From NCBI RefSeq assembly GCF_004570975.1, contig NZ_SPPC01000001.1, forward strand, positions 186,001-250,000: a stretch of DNA of 64,000 bases. Reading direction: 5' to 3'. The translations under genes were made by a program, and so were the position numbers. Shown piece after piece: positions 1 through 6,838 of the stretch (the first letter of the stretch is position 1; each line of letters starts with the position of its first letter). The notes beneath the pieces were generated by a model. It was not told the DNA's origin. It was given only the letters and a program-made list of their open reading frames with translations, and ran no database searches. Source of the DNA: Barnesiella sp. WM24. GTDB lineage: Bacteria > Bacteroidota > Bacteroidia > Bacteroidales > Muribaculaceae.

Positions 1-5
1 GAGTT

Positions 6-275
6 ATGGCAGACACGGATGGCATCTATGTCCATCTGAAAAAGAATGGTCGCACATATTACATAGCTCCCAGCAAGATTACAAAATTTGAGGGATGCAG
101 TATATGGCTTGTATCTTCATATAACTCTAACAAAAAGTACACTGTCCAATTAGCTATTCAGAATAAACTAACCGGAAAATCTTATACCAAGATTTGGGGT
201 ACTATTGAGCGGAATGGTAGTGATATTGTATTTGCCCCATTAAATGGCGTTAAAGTTAACATTCATACACAATAA
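6..275 (+). CDS. Unknown small protein upstream of SNF2 helicase
   Basis: An 89-residue soluble protein that I do not recognise. It has no signal peptide or membrane span and a single cysteine. It reads as a run of short beta-strand-like pieces (YYIAPSKI, SIWLVSSY, YTVQLAIQ, DIVFAPL), so a small beta-rich fold is plausible. Its TAA stop is followed after two bases by the ATG of the SNF2-like gene, so the two are almost certainly co-transcribed. The window starts five bases before the ATG, so neither the promoter nor an earlier start can be judged. It could be a small partner of the helicase; nothing in the sequence proves this. Confidence 0.6.
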   Translation: MADTDGIYVHLKKNGRTYYIAPSKITKFEGCSIWLVSSYNSNKKYTVQLAIQNKLTGKSYTKIWGTIERNGSDIVFAPLNGVKVNIHTQ

Positions 276-277
276 AT

Positions 278-3025
278 ATGCTGACAGTAATAAGAAAAAA
301 CAACGGTTATTTATTGGTTGTCGAGTATAATGGAAAGCCTTTGCATTTCAAAGAATGGGATGCAACTGATGCTTGTATATATTATATGCCATTGGCAACC
401 CTTGTTGACAATGGTTTTGCCACCTATGATAAGGATGGGTGCCTTGTTCCATTTGATTCTATATATTATCTTGACAACCAAGATAGAGAACTGCTTGGAT
501 TGCCATCGTGTTATCCATATGCAATCAGACTGAGAAGTATAGGTGATTTCAAAAGTCCTGATTTCCATTATTGCTTGGAGTATTTGACTCATGTTCCGGA
601 TGGAGATATTCTACCCGTTAATACCTATGGGAATCAGATTGAACTGAGTGACGGTAGAAAGTATATCTTATCCCAGGCACAGTATAATCTAAAAAGATTA
701 GTCGACAGATTTAATACCATAGATGAAGAAATTAAGACTTATGAGTACAATCTTCGTAAGTTTTCTGAAATTAAAACAGCTGCAATAACTGCCGGAATCG
801 AACTCGACCCTTTTCTTGATGGTGAAAATGTATTTGTGCCCAACGAGATAAAGCTTGAAATATCCAGAGATGGGGATTCTTTAACGGTATTGCCTTCTGT
901 TGATATAAAAGAAAAGGACAAATTCAAACGAACTTTTGACAGACAGCGACGCATTCTTAATGTATATCCTATTTCTGATGAGGATGGCAACAGAACTCGC
1001 GTGGTATTAAATGATACTCAAAAGGAGAATCTTGAACCAATCAAGAAGCATGGTTGCCGTTATTCCAATAATGATGAGATCCTGAATATTATAGAGCATC
1101 CCACCGAATATTTTGACCCGGACCAGTTTGACTTATCTGAATTTTACAGTGAGCGTGTAATTGATTTAGGTTTCTATAAGCCTAAATTTTATCCGTTTGT
1201 ATCACCCTATCGTTCCGAATGGATTGTGGGGGCCACTATTGAACATCCAATAGATGGAACAGCAAGCGTCACAGTCGAATCAGAGGATGAATTACAGGAA
1301 CTTGAAAAATCAATCGAGACCGCTGTTTCTGAGGAGAAAACCGTTTGTTCTTACCATGAGACAGAACTGGCAGTTGAAGATGCTAAGTTCTTGGCCGAAA
1401 TGGCAAGAAAGCAATTGTCAAATCCTAAGTCTCCTGTTAAAGTTGAAGATGATGGCAATGGCAAAAAGGTACTAATTATCGAAGAGAATGCTGAGTCCAC
1501 TGGTTATAGAGTCGGGAACCATAGTCTCTCTTCTGAATCTGAATATCCTCTTTATCAGAATACCAATCTTCGTAATGATTTTCATCTAAAAGCACATCAG
1601 GAGGAAGGCGTAGCTTGGTTGCAGTATTTATTTGGCAAGAAAGCACCCGGATGTTTGATGGCTGATGATATGGGCCTTGGTAAGACTCTCCAGTTATTAT
1701 ATTTTATTGATTGGCACGCACAAACTCATCCGAAGCATAAGCCTTATCTTATTGTTGCGCCAGTATCTCTAATTGAGAATTGGCTGAATGAGTATATGCG
1801 ATTCTTCAGTAAACCAATGAAGGTAACTACGCTCTCATCACAGCAGGTGCCTCGAAAGTTTGACAGAAAATCTATCGATATGATGCAACAATGCGACATC
1901 ATCATAACGAATTATGAAACTGTCAGAAACTGTCAGTTAAATTTTTGCGCTGTCAACTTTGATATTGTTGTGCTTGATGAGGCTCAAAAGGTTAAGACGC
2001 CCGGCACTTTGGTAACGAATGCTGTCAAAGCTCTTAAAAGCACTTTCAGGGTAGCTATGACAGGTACACCTGTTGAAAACACCTTATTGGATCTTTGGTG
2101 TATCATGGATTTTTGTGTTCCCGGACTACTTGGTAATGCCAAGGAGTTTGCAAAAAAATATCAATCGCCACTAAAAAATCAGGATACAGACCTTATTGCT
2201 TTGGGTAACGAGATTCACGATAAACTCGGCATATACTTTATGCGACGTCTAAAAGCGGACGCAGCGAAAGATTTGCCAATGAAGTATGAAGTCAAAGAGC
2301 AAGTCAATATGCCAACGATACAGGAAAAGATGTATCGCTATGTTGTGTCGTCATATAATCCAAGCAAAAAAGGTGATATGCTCGTTACCATTATGGGGAT
2401 AAGGGAAGTCTCGGAACACCCGTATCTTCATGATGACAGTCTATTGGCTCACGATTGCGACAAATTAATTGATGACGCAGCGCGTCTTACAGCCACAATA
2501 TCATTCTTAGACAAGATTCGTTCATCCTCTGAAAAAGTGATTTTATTTGCGGAACGAAAGGAAACACAAAAAATGCTTCAGCGTGTCGTTAGAAACCGAT
2601 ATGGATATACCGCAAAAATAATAAATGGTGATACGCCCACATTATCTGACCCGAATGCAGGAAAACAGTCTCGACAGTCGGCAATTGATGATTTTCAAAA
2701 CAGATATGGCTTCGGTGTGATAATTATGTCGCCTGTGGCTGCTGGCATGGGACTTAATGTTACGGCAGCCAATCACGTGATACACTATAGCCGCCATTGG
2801 AATCCGGCAAAAGAGAATCAGGCTACTGATCGGGCATACCGCATAGGTCAGGACAAAGATGTCTATGTCTATTATCCAATGGCTGTAAGTCCTAATTTTA
2901 AGTCTTTTGATGTAACTCTTGACGAACTACTTAGTCGAAAGATAAATCTCGCATCTTCAACAATTTTTCCCACTGAACGCATCGAGGTTAAGCCAGAAGA
3001 TTTTGAGCAGATGCTAAACATTTGA
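278..3025 (+). CDS. SNF2-family DEAD/DEAH helicase-like ATPase
   Basis: A 915-residue superfamily 2 ATPase of the SNF2 type, expected to translocate on double-stranded DNA. The C-terminal half holds the full motor: Walker A in MADDMGLGKT (about residues 460-469), Walker B DEAQ (about 566), motif III in MTGTPVEN (about 593), and motifs V/VI in AAGMGLNVTAANHV and TDRAYRIGQ (about 825-860). The first roughly 430 residues are a long extension I do not recognise, probably the specificity or partner-binding part. The AT-rich base use, the position in an accessory block beside a tRNA, and the BRO-N/Fic gene 16 bases downstream suggest an acquired cassette. A defence role is inference: SNF2 motors occur in several anti-phage systems, but this arrangement matches none that I know. 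Confidence 0.9.
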   Translation: MLTVIRKNNGYLLVVEYNGKPLHFKEWDATDACIYYMPLATLVDNGFATYDKDGCLVPFDSIYYLDNQDRELLGLPSCYPYAIRLRSIGDFKSPDFHYCLEYLTHVPDGDILPVNTYGNQIELSDGRKYILSQAQYNLKRLVDRFNTIDEEIKTYEYNLRKFSEIKTAAITAGIELDPFLDGENVFVPNEIKLEISRDGDSLTVLPSVDIKEKDKFKRTFDRQRRILNVYPISDEDGNRTRVVLNDTQKENLEPIKKHGCRYSNNDEILNIIEHPTEYFDPDQFDLSEFYSERVIDLGFYKPKFYPFVSPYRSEWIVGATIEHPIDGTASVTVESEDELQELEKSIETAVSEEKTVCSYHETELAVEDAKFLAEMARKQLSNPKSPVKVEDDGNGKKVLIIEENAESTGYRVGNHSLSSESEYPLYQNTNLRNDFHLKAHQEEGVAWLQYLFGKKAPGCLMADDMGLGKTLQLLYFIDWHAQTHPKHKPYLIVAPVSLIENWLNEYMRFFSKPMKVTTLSSQQVPRKFDRKSIDMMQQCDIIITNYETVRNCQLNFCAVNFDIVVLDEAQKVKTPGTLVTNAVKALKSTFRVAMTGTPVENTLLDLWCIMDFCVPGLLGNAKEFAKKYQSPLKNQDTDLIALGNEIHDKLGIYFMRRLKADAAKDLPMKYEVKEQVNMPTIQEKMYRYVVSSYNPSKKGDMLVTIMGIREVSEHPYLHDDSLLAHDCDKLIDDAARLTATISFLDKIRSSSEKVILFAERKETQKMLQRVVRNRYGYTAKIINGDTPTLSDPNAGKQSRQSAIDDFQNRYGFGVIIMSPVAAGMGLNVTAANHVIHYSRHWNPAKENQATDRAYRIGQDKDVYVYYPMAVSPNFKSFDVTLDELLSRKINLASSTIFPTERIEVKPEDFEQMLNI

Positions 3026-3041
3026 AGGTGTCAGATATTCT

Positions 3042-3914
3042 ATGAGTAAGAAGTCGATACGGTTTTTCAATGACCGCGAGGTGAGGGCTGTCTGGGACGA
3101 CGAGAACAACTGCTGGTGGTTTTCGGCTACAGACGTTGTACGCGCTATCAATGACGAGCCGGACTATACGAAGGCCGGCAACTATTGGCGTTGGCTAAAG
3201 CGCAAGTTAGGACAGGAAGACGTTCAACTCGTGAGTCCCACTCACGGGTTCAAATTCGAGGCCCCGGATGGCAAGCAGCGCAAGGCCGATGTGCTCAACA
3301 GCGAGGGGGTTATTCTTCTCGCCAAGCATTATCCCAACAATCGTGCAGCTAAGTTTCTTGATTGGTTTACGTATAGCGACAACACCATTGACGGGCAGAG
3401 CCGCAAGAAGGCGTATACTCTGTTTGAAAGCGGTTTGCTGAACTCTCTGGAGCCGGGCAGCATGAAATGCCTGCAACAGATTCATGCCTACCTCTTCGGC
3501 GGTCTCTATGAGTTTGCCGGACAGATAAGAACCAAGAATATATCAAAGGGTGGTTTCACTTTTGCCAACTGCCTCCATTTCTCAATTATCATTCCGACCA
3601 TTGAACGTATGCCGGAAACGACGATAGACGAAATCGCCGACAAGTATGTAGAGATGAACGTCGTGCATCCGTTTATGGAAGGGAACGGGCGTAGCACTCG
3701 CATCTGGCTCGACCTGATGCTCCGTCGCTCGCTGAAACTGTGCGTAGACTGGAGCCGGATTGATAAGAATGAATATCTGACAGCGATGAGAGAAAGCGTT
3801 ATTGACTCAACCCATATCAAAGCCTTGCTGAAAGGAGCCTTGACTGACAAAATCAACGACCGCGAAATGTTTATGAAAGGCATCGACTACTCATATTACT
3901 ACGAGGAAGAATAG
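3042..3914 (+). CDS. BRO-N / Fic domain fusion (putative AMPylase)
   Basis: A 290-residue protein with two modules. Residues 1-110 resemble a BRO/KilA-type N-terminal domain (RFFNDREVRAVWDDENN, then WFSATDVVRAIND), usually DNA-associated and common in phage and mobile elements. Residues about 125-290 are a Fic domain with an intact active-site loop HPFMEGNGR at about 209-217, so transfer of AMP (or another nucleotide moiety) onto a target hydroxyl is expected. The C-terminus has SYYYEE (S284 to E289), close to the inhibitory (S/T)xxxE(G/N) helix of class III Fic enzymes, with Glu in the last place; if so, activity would be self-inhibited. It lies 16 bases after the SNF2 gene on the same strand. 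Target and antitoxin are unknown. Confidence 0.88.
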   Translation: MSKKSIRFFNDREVRAVWDDENNCWWFSATDVVRAINDEPDYTKAGNYWRWLKRKLGQEDVQLVSPTHGFKFEAPDGKQRKADVLNSEGVILLAKHYPNNRAAKFLDWFTYSDNTIDGQSRKKAYTLFESGLLNSLEPGSMKCLQQIHAYLFGGLYEFAGQIRTKNISKGGFTFANCLHFSIIIPTIERMPETTIDEIADKYVEMNVVHPFMEGNGRSTRIWLDLMLRRSLKLCVDWSRIDKNEYLTAMRESVIDSTHIKALLKGALTDKINDREMFMKGIDYSYYYEEE

Positions 3915-3926
3915 CCAATCGAACTG

Positions 3927-4232
3927 TTACTTTTTATATTTCAAGTCCAATTCCTGAGCTTTAGCCTTGACGCAAGAATCAACTCGAGAAGATAGTGAGA
4001 TTGTCCGAAGAGCTTCGAACTCCCAGCCATTTTCAAAAATCTTTCTAGCTTTGGATCTCCGTGTGTTTTGTGCGGTTGGTGTGTATTTGTTGAAATCCGG
4101 GTATTTATGACACAGTTCCATGACAGAGATGTCATTGTCTCTGACCAAAGCCGGGAAAAGTATCTCAACGTATACCTTCATTCCAATAGCCCTAAGAAGA
4201 CGCTGCAATTCATCGTAATCAATAATTGTCAT
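3927..4232 (-). CDS. Unknown 101-residue protein
   Basis: A small basic protein convergent with the Fic gene (stops 12 bases apart). I do not recognise it. It begins MTIIDYDELQRLLRAIG, reads as mostly helical, and has a lysine-rich C-terminus; there is no signal peptide or membrane span. Its position between the AT-rich cassette and the tRNA-Leu terminator suggests that it belongs to the accessory block. The start ATG at 4232 has no TAnnTTTG element just upstream, so expression is uncertain. Confidence 0.5.
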   Translation of the reverse strand: MTIIDYDELQRLLRAIGMKVYVEILFPALVRDNDISVMELCHKYPDFNKYTPTAQNTRRSKARKIFENGWEFEALRTISLSSRVDSCVKAKAQELDLKYKK

Positions 4233-4330
4233 AAAATTAGATAGATTTTTAGGTCATCGGATTATTCCGGTTGGAGGAGGAAAAATCAGTTGACCCGAAA
4301 TATTTTAATTTTGCCTGTAAAAAATAAAAG

Positions 4331-4371
4331 AAGCGACTTAACTTGGTGATTATCACTTTGTTAAGTCGCTT
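4331..4371 (-). terminator. Terminator of tRNA-Leu
   Basis: Perfect 12-bp inverted repeat, AAGCGACTTAAC at 4331-4342 and GTTAAGTCGCTT at 4360-4371, with a further small palindrome (GTGAT/ATCAC) in the loop. Read on the minus strand it follows the tRNA-Leu 3' end directly and runs into a T-rich stretch, as expected of an intrinsic terminator. Confidence 0.8.
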
Positions 4372-4374
4372 TTG

Positions 4375-4458
4375 TGGTGCCCAGAACAGGACTCGAACCT
4401 GCACGCCTCGCAGCACTCGCACCTGAAACGAGCGCGTCTACCATTCCGCCACCTGGGC
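4375..4458 (-). tRNA. tRNA-Leu (anticodon CAG)
   Basis: Class II tRNA of 84 nt on the minus strand, including an encoded CCA (TGG at 4375-4377 on the plus strand). The acceptor stem GCCCAGG pairs with TCTGGGC, the D-arm reads TGGCGGAATGGTAGACGC, the anticodon loop is TTTCAGG, a long variable arm is present, and the T-arm contains GGTTCGAGTCC. It reads codon CUG. Its 3' end faces the AT-rich block at 1-4300, the usual geometry for an element integrated at a tRNA. Confidence 0.95.
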
Positions 4459-4530
4459 TTTGTGTCTGCAAAGATACATCATGTTTTTTGATTTTCAAAA
4501 TGTATCTTTGCAGATTTCTAAAGTTTTTTG

Positions 4531-4580
4531 TCATGCGCGTCTCATGCGCGTCTCAACCCTATCATCAATGCGCGTCTCAA
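4531..4580. repeat. Three short direct repeats (ATGCGCGTCTCA)
   Basis: The string ATGCGCGTC occurs three times in 50 bases (4533, 4544 and 4568), twice in tandem and once after a 13-base gap; the second and third copies extend to ATGCGCGTCTCA. The array lies between tRNA-Leu and the end of the SIMPL-domain gene. I see no function; it may be a small slippage repeat or a leftover of recombination next to the tRNA. Confidence 0.6.
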
Positions 4581-4635
4581 CGTCATGTATTTCAGCCGTT
4601 AGGCTATTTGCTGCCGCACCGGCTATTCAGTGTCG

Positions 4636-5343
4636 TCAGTCTTCGATATAGAAGATTATTGAAGAGACGACACGCACATTTTTTATGTAGGGGGTATATG
4701 GGTCGCGGTTGTCGATTGAAAATTGTCCCTGTGTCGCAGTCTTAATCTTGCCGATTTTACTGTGAGAGTCGGCGGCAAATTTGTCAGCAGCCTCGCGGGC
4801 ATTGTGGGTAGCCTCGGCGATCATTTCGGGCTTGATTTTGTTAAGGTCGGTATATTCGTATATTGTCTGATAGTTGTAGTCGCCTGCCGTGATTGCGATT
4901 CCTTCTTTAAGGAGTTCGGTCTGTCGCTTTATGAGCTCATTTACTTTTTCCACATTTTTTGAGGTAACCACTACGACTGATGTCACATTGTAGCGATACT
5001 GGAAATCGCGGCTTCCATAGCGTTCAGCCTGAAGGTCGACGATGTCGGGTGCGTTGATTGAGATTTCGTCTTGCGATATACCGTTGGATGTCAAGAACTT
5101 GATAAGTGCGTTGTTGGTTGACGTTATTTTGTCGTATATGGCAGGCAGGTCGTTGCCGACTTCCTTACACACGATGGGCCAGGTCACCTTGTTTGCCATG
5201 ACTTCCTTTTCAGCCAGTCCACGCACGGTGATTACGCGGTCACGGTTAGTAAAGCTGTCAAATCCAGCCTTGATAAACACTCCGAGGAAGAAGATGCCTG
5301 CAGCGATAAGCAGCGCCGGAAGCACACGGTTCAGTAATTTCAT
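4636..5343 (-). CDS. SIMPL (DUF541) domain protein
   Basis: A 235-residue membrane-anchored protein of the SIMPL/DUF541 family. Residues about 8-28 form one hydrophobic N-terminal segment (signal anchor); the rest should lie in the periplasm. The family pattern is visible in VITVRGLAEKEVMANKV near the start of the domain and VRVVSSIIFYIED at the very end. SIMPL proteins are beta-rich and often envelope-associated, with no agreed biochemical role. The gene stands alone on the minus strand, 119 bases downstream of the HIT-family gene, with no clear promoter consensus in the gap. Confidence 0.85.
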   Translation of the reverse strand: MKLLNRVLPALLIAAGIFFLGVFIKAGFDSFTNRDRVITVRGLAEKEVMANKVTWPIVCKEVGNDLPAIYDKITSTNNALIKFLTSNGISQDEISINAPDIVDLQAERYGSRDFQYRYNVTSVVVVTSKNVEKVNELIKRQTELLKEGIAITAGDYNYQTIYEYTDLNKIKPEMIAEATHNAREAADKFAADSHSKIGKIKTATQGQFSIDNRDPYTPYIKNVRVVSSIIFYIED

Positions 5344-5462
5344 GTCAATAAATAGTTTTAGTTAAGTATGGATATAATTTTATGACAAATGCTACCCTGA
5401 AAAGTTTAGTTTTCATGGCGGCATGTATGGATTTTTGTAATGTAAAAATATACGCTAATGAA

Positions 5463-5888
5463 TCAGAGAGCCTCGCGAATGGCTTCGACCATTGCGGCAT
5501 ACTCGTCATCGGTCAGGTAGACTTCACCCGGGTTCATGCGGAATGTGCCGCCATAGTCGGAGCCGTCCACATATTTAGGCGCGAGATGGAAGTGGAGGTG
5601 TGACAGCTTGTCACTGTAAGCGCCGTAATTAATCTTTTCCGGGTGAAACACTTTGTCCATCGCGCGGGTCACCCTTGTAACATCGTCCATGAACGCGTTA
5701 CGTTCTTCCGGGGTCAGCTCAAAGAGGTCGTTGACATGATCCTTATACGCCACGAGGCAACGCCCGCGGTAAGTCTGCTCCTTGAAGAGGAATACTCTCG
5801 ACACACTCAGCTGAGCGATTTCTATCATCAGGTCGTGAAGTGTCTGATTATTTGTGCAGTAAAGACATTCTTTCGGGTCACTTTTCAT
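5463..5888 (-). CDS. HIT-family nucleotide-binding protein
   Basis: A 141-residue histidine-triad protein. The active-site triad is plain in SHLHFHLAPK (HxHxH), and the N-terminal CLYC pair may bind zinc as in several HIT members. Such proteins hydrolyse or transfer nucleoside monophosphates from nucleotide conjugates in the cytoplasm. An upstream in-frame ATG at 5963 would add 25 residues, but a TACATTTG -7 element on this strand at 5921-5928 lies inside that extension, so transcription most likely starts downstream of it and the ATG at 5888 is preferred. Confidence 0.85.
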   Translation of the reverse strand: MKSDPKECLYCTNNQTLHDLMIEIAQLSVSRVFLFKEQTYRGRCLVAYKDHVNDLFELTPEERNAFMDDVTRVTRAMDKVFHPEKINYGAYSDKLSHLHFHLAPKYVDGSDYGGTFRMNPGEVYLTDDEYAAMVEAIREAL

Positions 5889-5920
5889 ATTGTCCGGTAT
5901 TATTTTAATGTTAATGTTCA

Positions 5921-5928
5921 CAAATGTA
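5921..5928 (-). promoter_or_regulatory. -7 element of the HIT gene
   Basis: TACATTTG on the minus strand matches the Bacteroidetes -7 consensus TAnnTTTG, 33 bases before the chosen ATG. No convincing -33 TTTG at the normal spacing. Confidence 0.55.
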
Positions 5929-5973
5929 CAAAGAAATCTTGACTCAGCAGTGTACAAACTCACATAATATTAA

Positions 5974-5981
5974 TACATTTG
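5974..5981 (+). promoter_or_regulatory. -7 element of the nuclease lipoprotein gene
   Basis: TACATTTG matches TAnnTTTG. It lies only five bases before the ATG at 5987, which argues that the ATG at 6014 is the true start. The divergent HIT promoter is about 45 bases away. Confidence 0.55.
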
Positions 5982-6013
5982 TATAAATGAAAAGAAAACG
6001 CCAATCTCACATT

Positions 6014-6829
6014 ATGAAACTGCGTGACCTCCGCCTGCTTCTTCCGGTGCTTGCCATGCTGCTTGCCGTAGTCCGCGCGCTTGCCGGATGTAATTCCGAT
6101 GAAAATGATACGGTATCCAATATAGACTGCCGGGGGCTTACCTCTGTAATCACGCCCGACACCCTACCCTCGACAATTGTGGAATATGAAGGCATGACGC
6201 TGTCATTTAATCCCCAACGCCACATCCCCAATTGGGTCGCATGGGAGCTTACCGCCGACGAGACCCGCGGCACAGTGCCACGAGCCAAAAGTTTTTCCTC
6301 CGATCCGGAAGTCGAAGGATGTCCGGAGCCTTGGGAGTATTCCTATTCGGGATATGACCGCGGACACATCGCCCCTGCCGGTGACATGAAGTGGAGTCCC
6401 TCTGCGATGGCTCAGTCTTTTTTGATGACCAATGTCTGCCCTCAGGTAAAGTCATTCAATTCGGGCGTATGGGCACGCCTTGAAGAGAAATGCCGGGTCT
6501 GGGCACAGTCAGACAGCGCTATTATTATCATCGCCGGACCGGTGATGACCGACACCATGACCGAGACTATCGGCGACAGCCACATTTCAGTTCCGCGACG
6601 ATTTTTCAAGGTCGTGCTATCGCCCTATGCCACTCCGCCGCGTGCCATCGGCTTTCTCATGAACAACGGCACTGTTGCGGGAGGCATGCAGGCTGCTGCG
6701 GTAAGTGTCGATGAAGTAGAGGCAGCTACCGGCTATGACTTCTTTTCTGCTCTTCCCGACAGCGTTGAAGCACGGGTGGAGTCAGAATGTCGTTTCCACT
6801 ACTGGAGCACTCTCAAACCGCGTTATTGA
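6014..6829 (+). CDS. DNA/RNA non-specific endonuclease lipoprotein
   Basis: A beta-beta-alpha-Me (NUC1-type) nuclease, about 271 residues from this start. The catalytic signature DRGH (residues 115-118, in YDRGHIAPAGDM) and the downstream metal-binding Asn in MTNVCPQ are both present, so it should cut DNA and RNA without sequence preference. The N-terminus MKLRDLRLLLPVLAML followed by ALAGC is a lipoprotein signal with a good lipobox, so the enzyme is placed on the envelope, perhaps for nutrient scavenging or against incoming DNA. An ATG nine codons upstream (5987) is open but lies almost on the transcription start implied by the -7 element. The gene is convergent with sbcC; only nine bases separate the stops. 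Confidence 0.92.
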   Translation: MKLRDLRLLLPVLAMLLAVVRALAGCNSDENDTVSNIDCRGLTSVITPDTLPSTIVEYEGMTLSFNPQRHIPNWVAWELTADETRGTVPRAKSFSSDPEVEGCPEPWEYSYSGYDRGHIAPAGDMKWSPSAMAQSFLMTNVCPQVKSFNSGVWARLEEKCRVWAQSDSAIIIIAGPVMTDTMTETIGDSHISVPRRFFKVVLSPYATPPRAIGFLMNNGTVAGGMQAAAVSVDEVEAATGYDFFSALPDSVEARVESECRFHYWSTLKPRY

Positions 6830-6838
6830 CTGCAGCCA

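Noticed and set aside
4308-4315. TAATTTTG on the plus strand before the tRNA-Leu terminator
   Set aside because: It would drive transcription antisense through the tRNA into the end of the SIMPL gene; no plus-strand gene follows and no -33 partner is present.
4531-4580. CRISPR-like array from the ATGCGCGTC repeats
   Set aside because: Repeats are 9-12 bases, only three copies, with no regular spacers and no cas genes. No CRISPR array was seen anywhere in the window.
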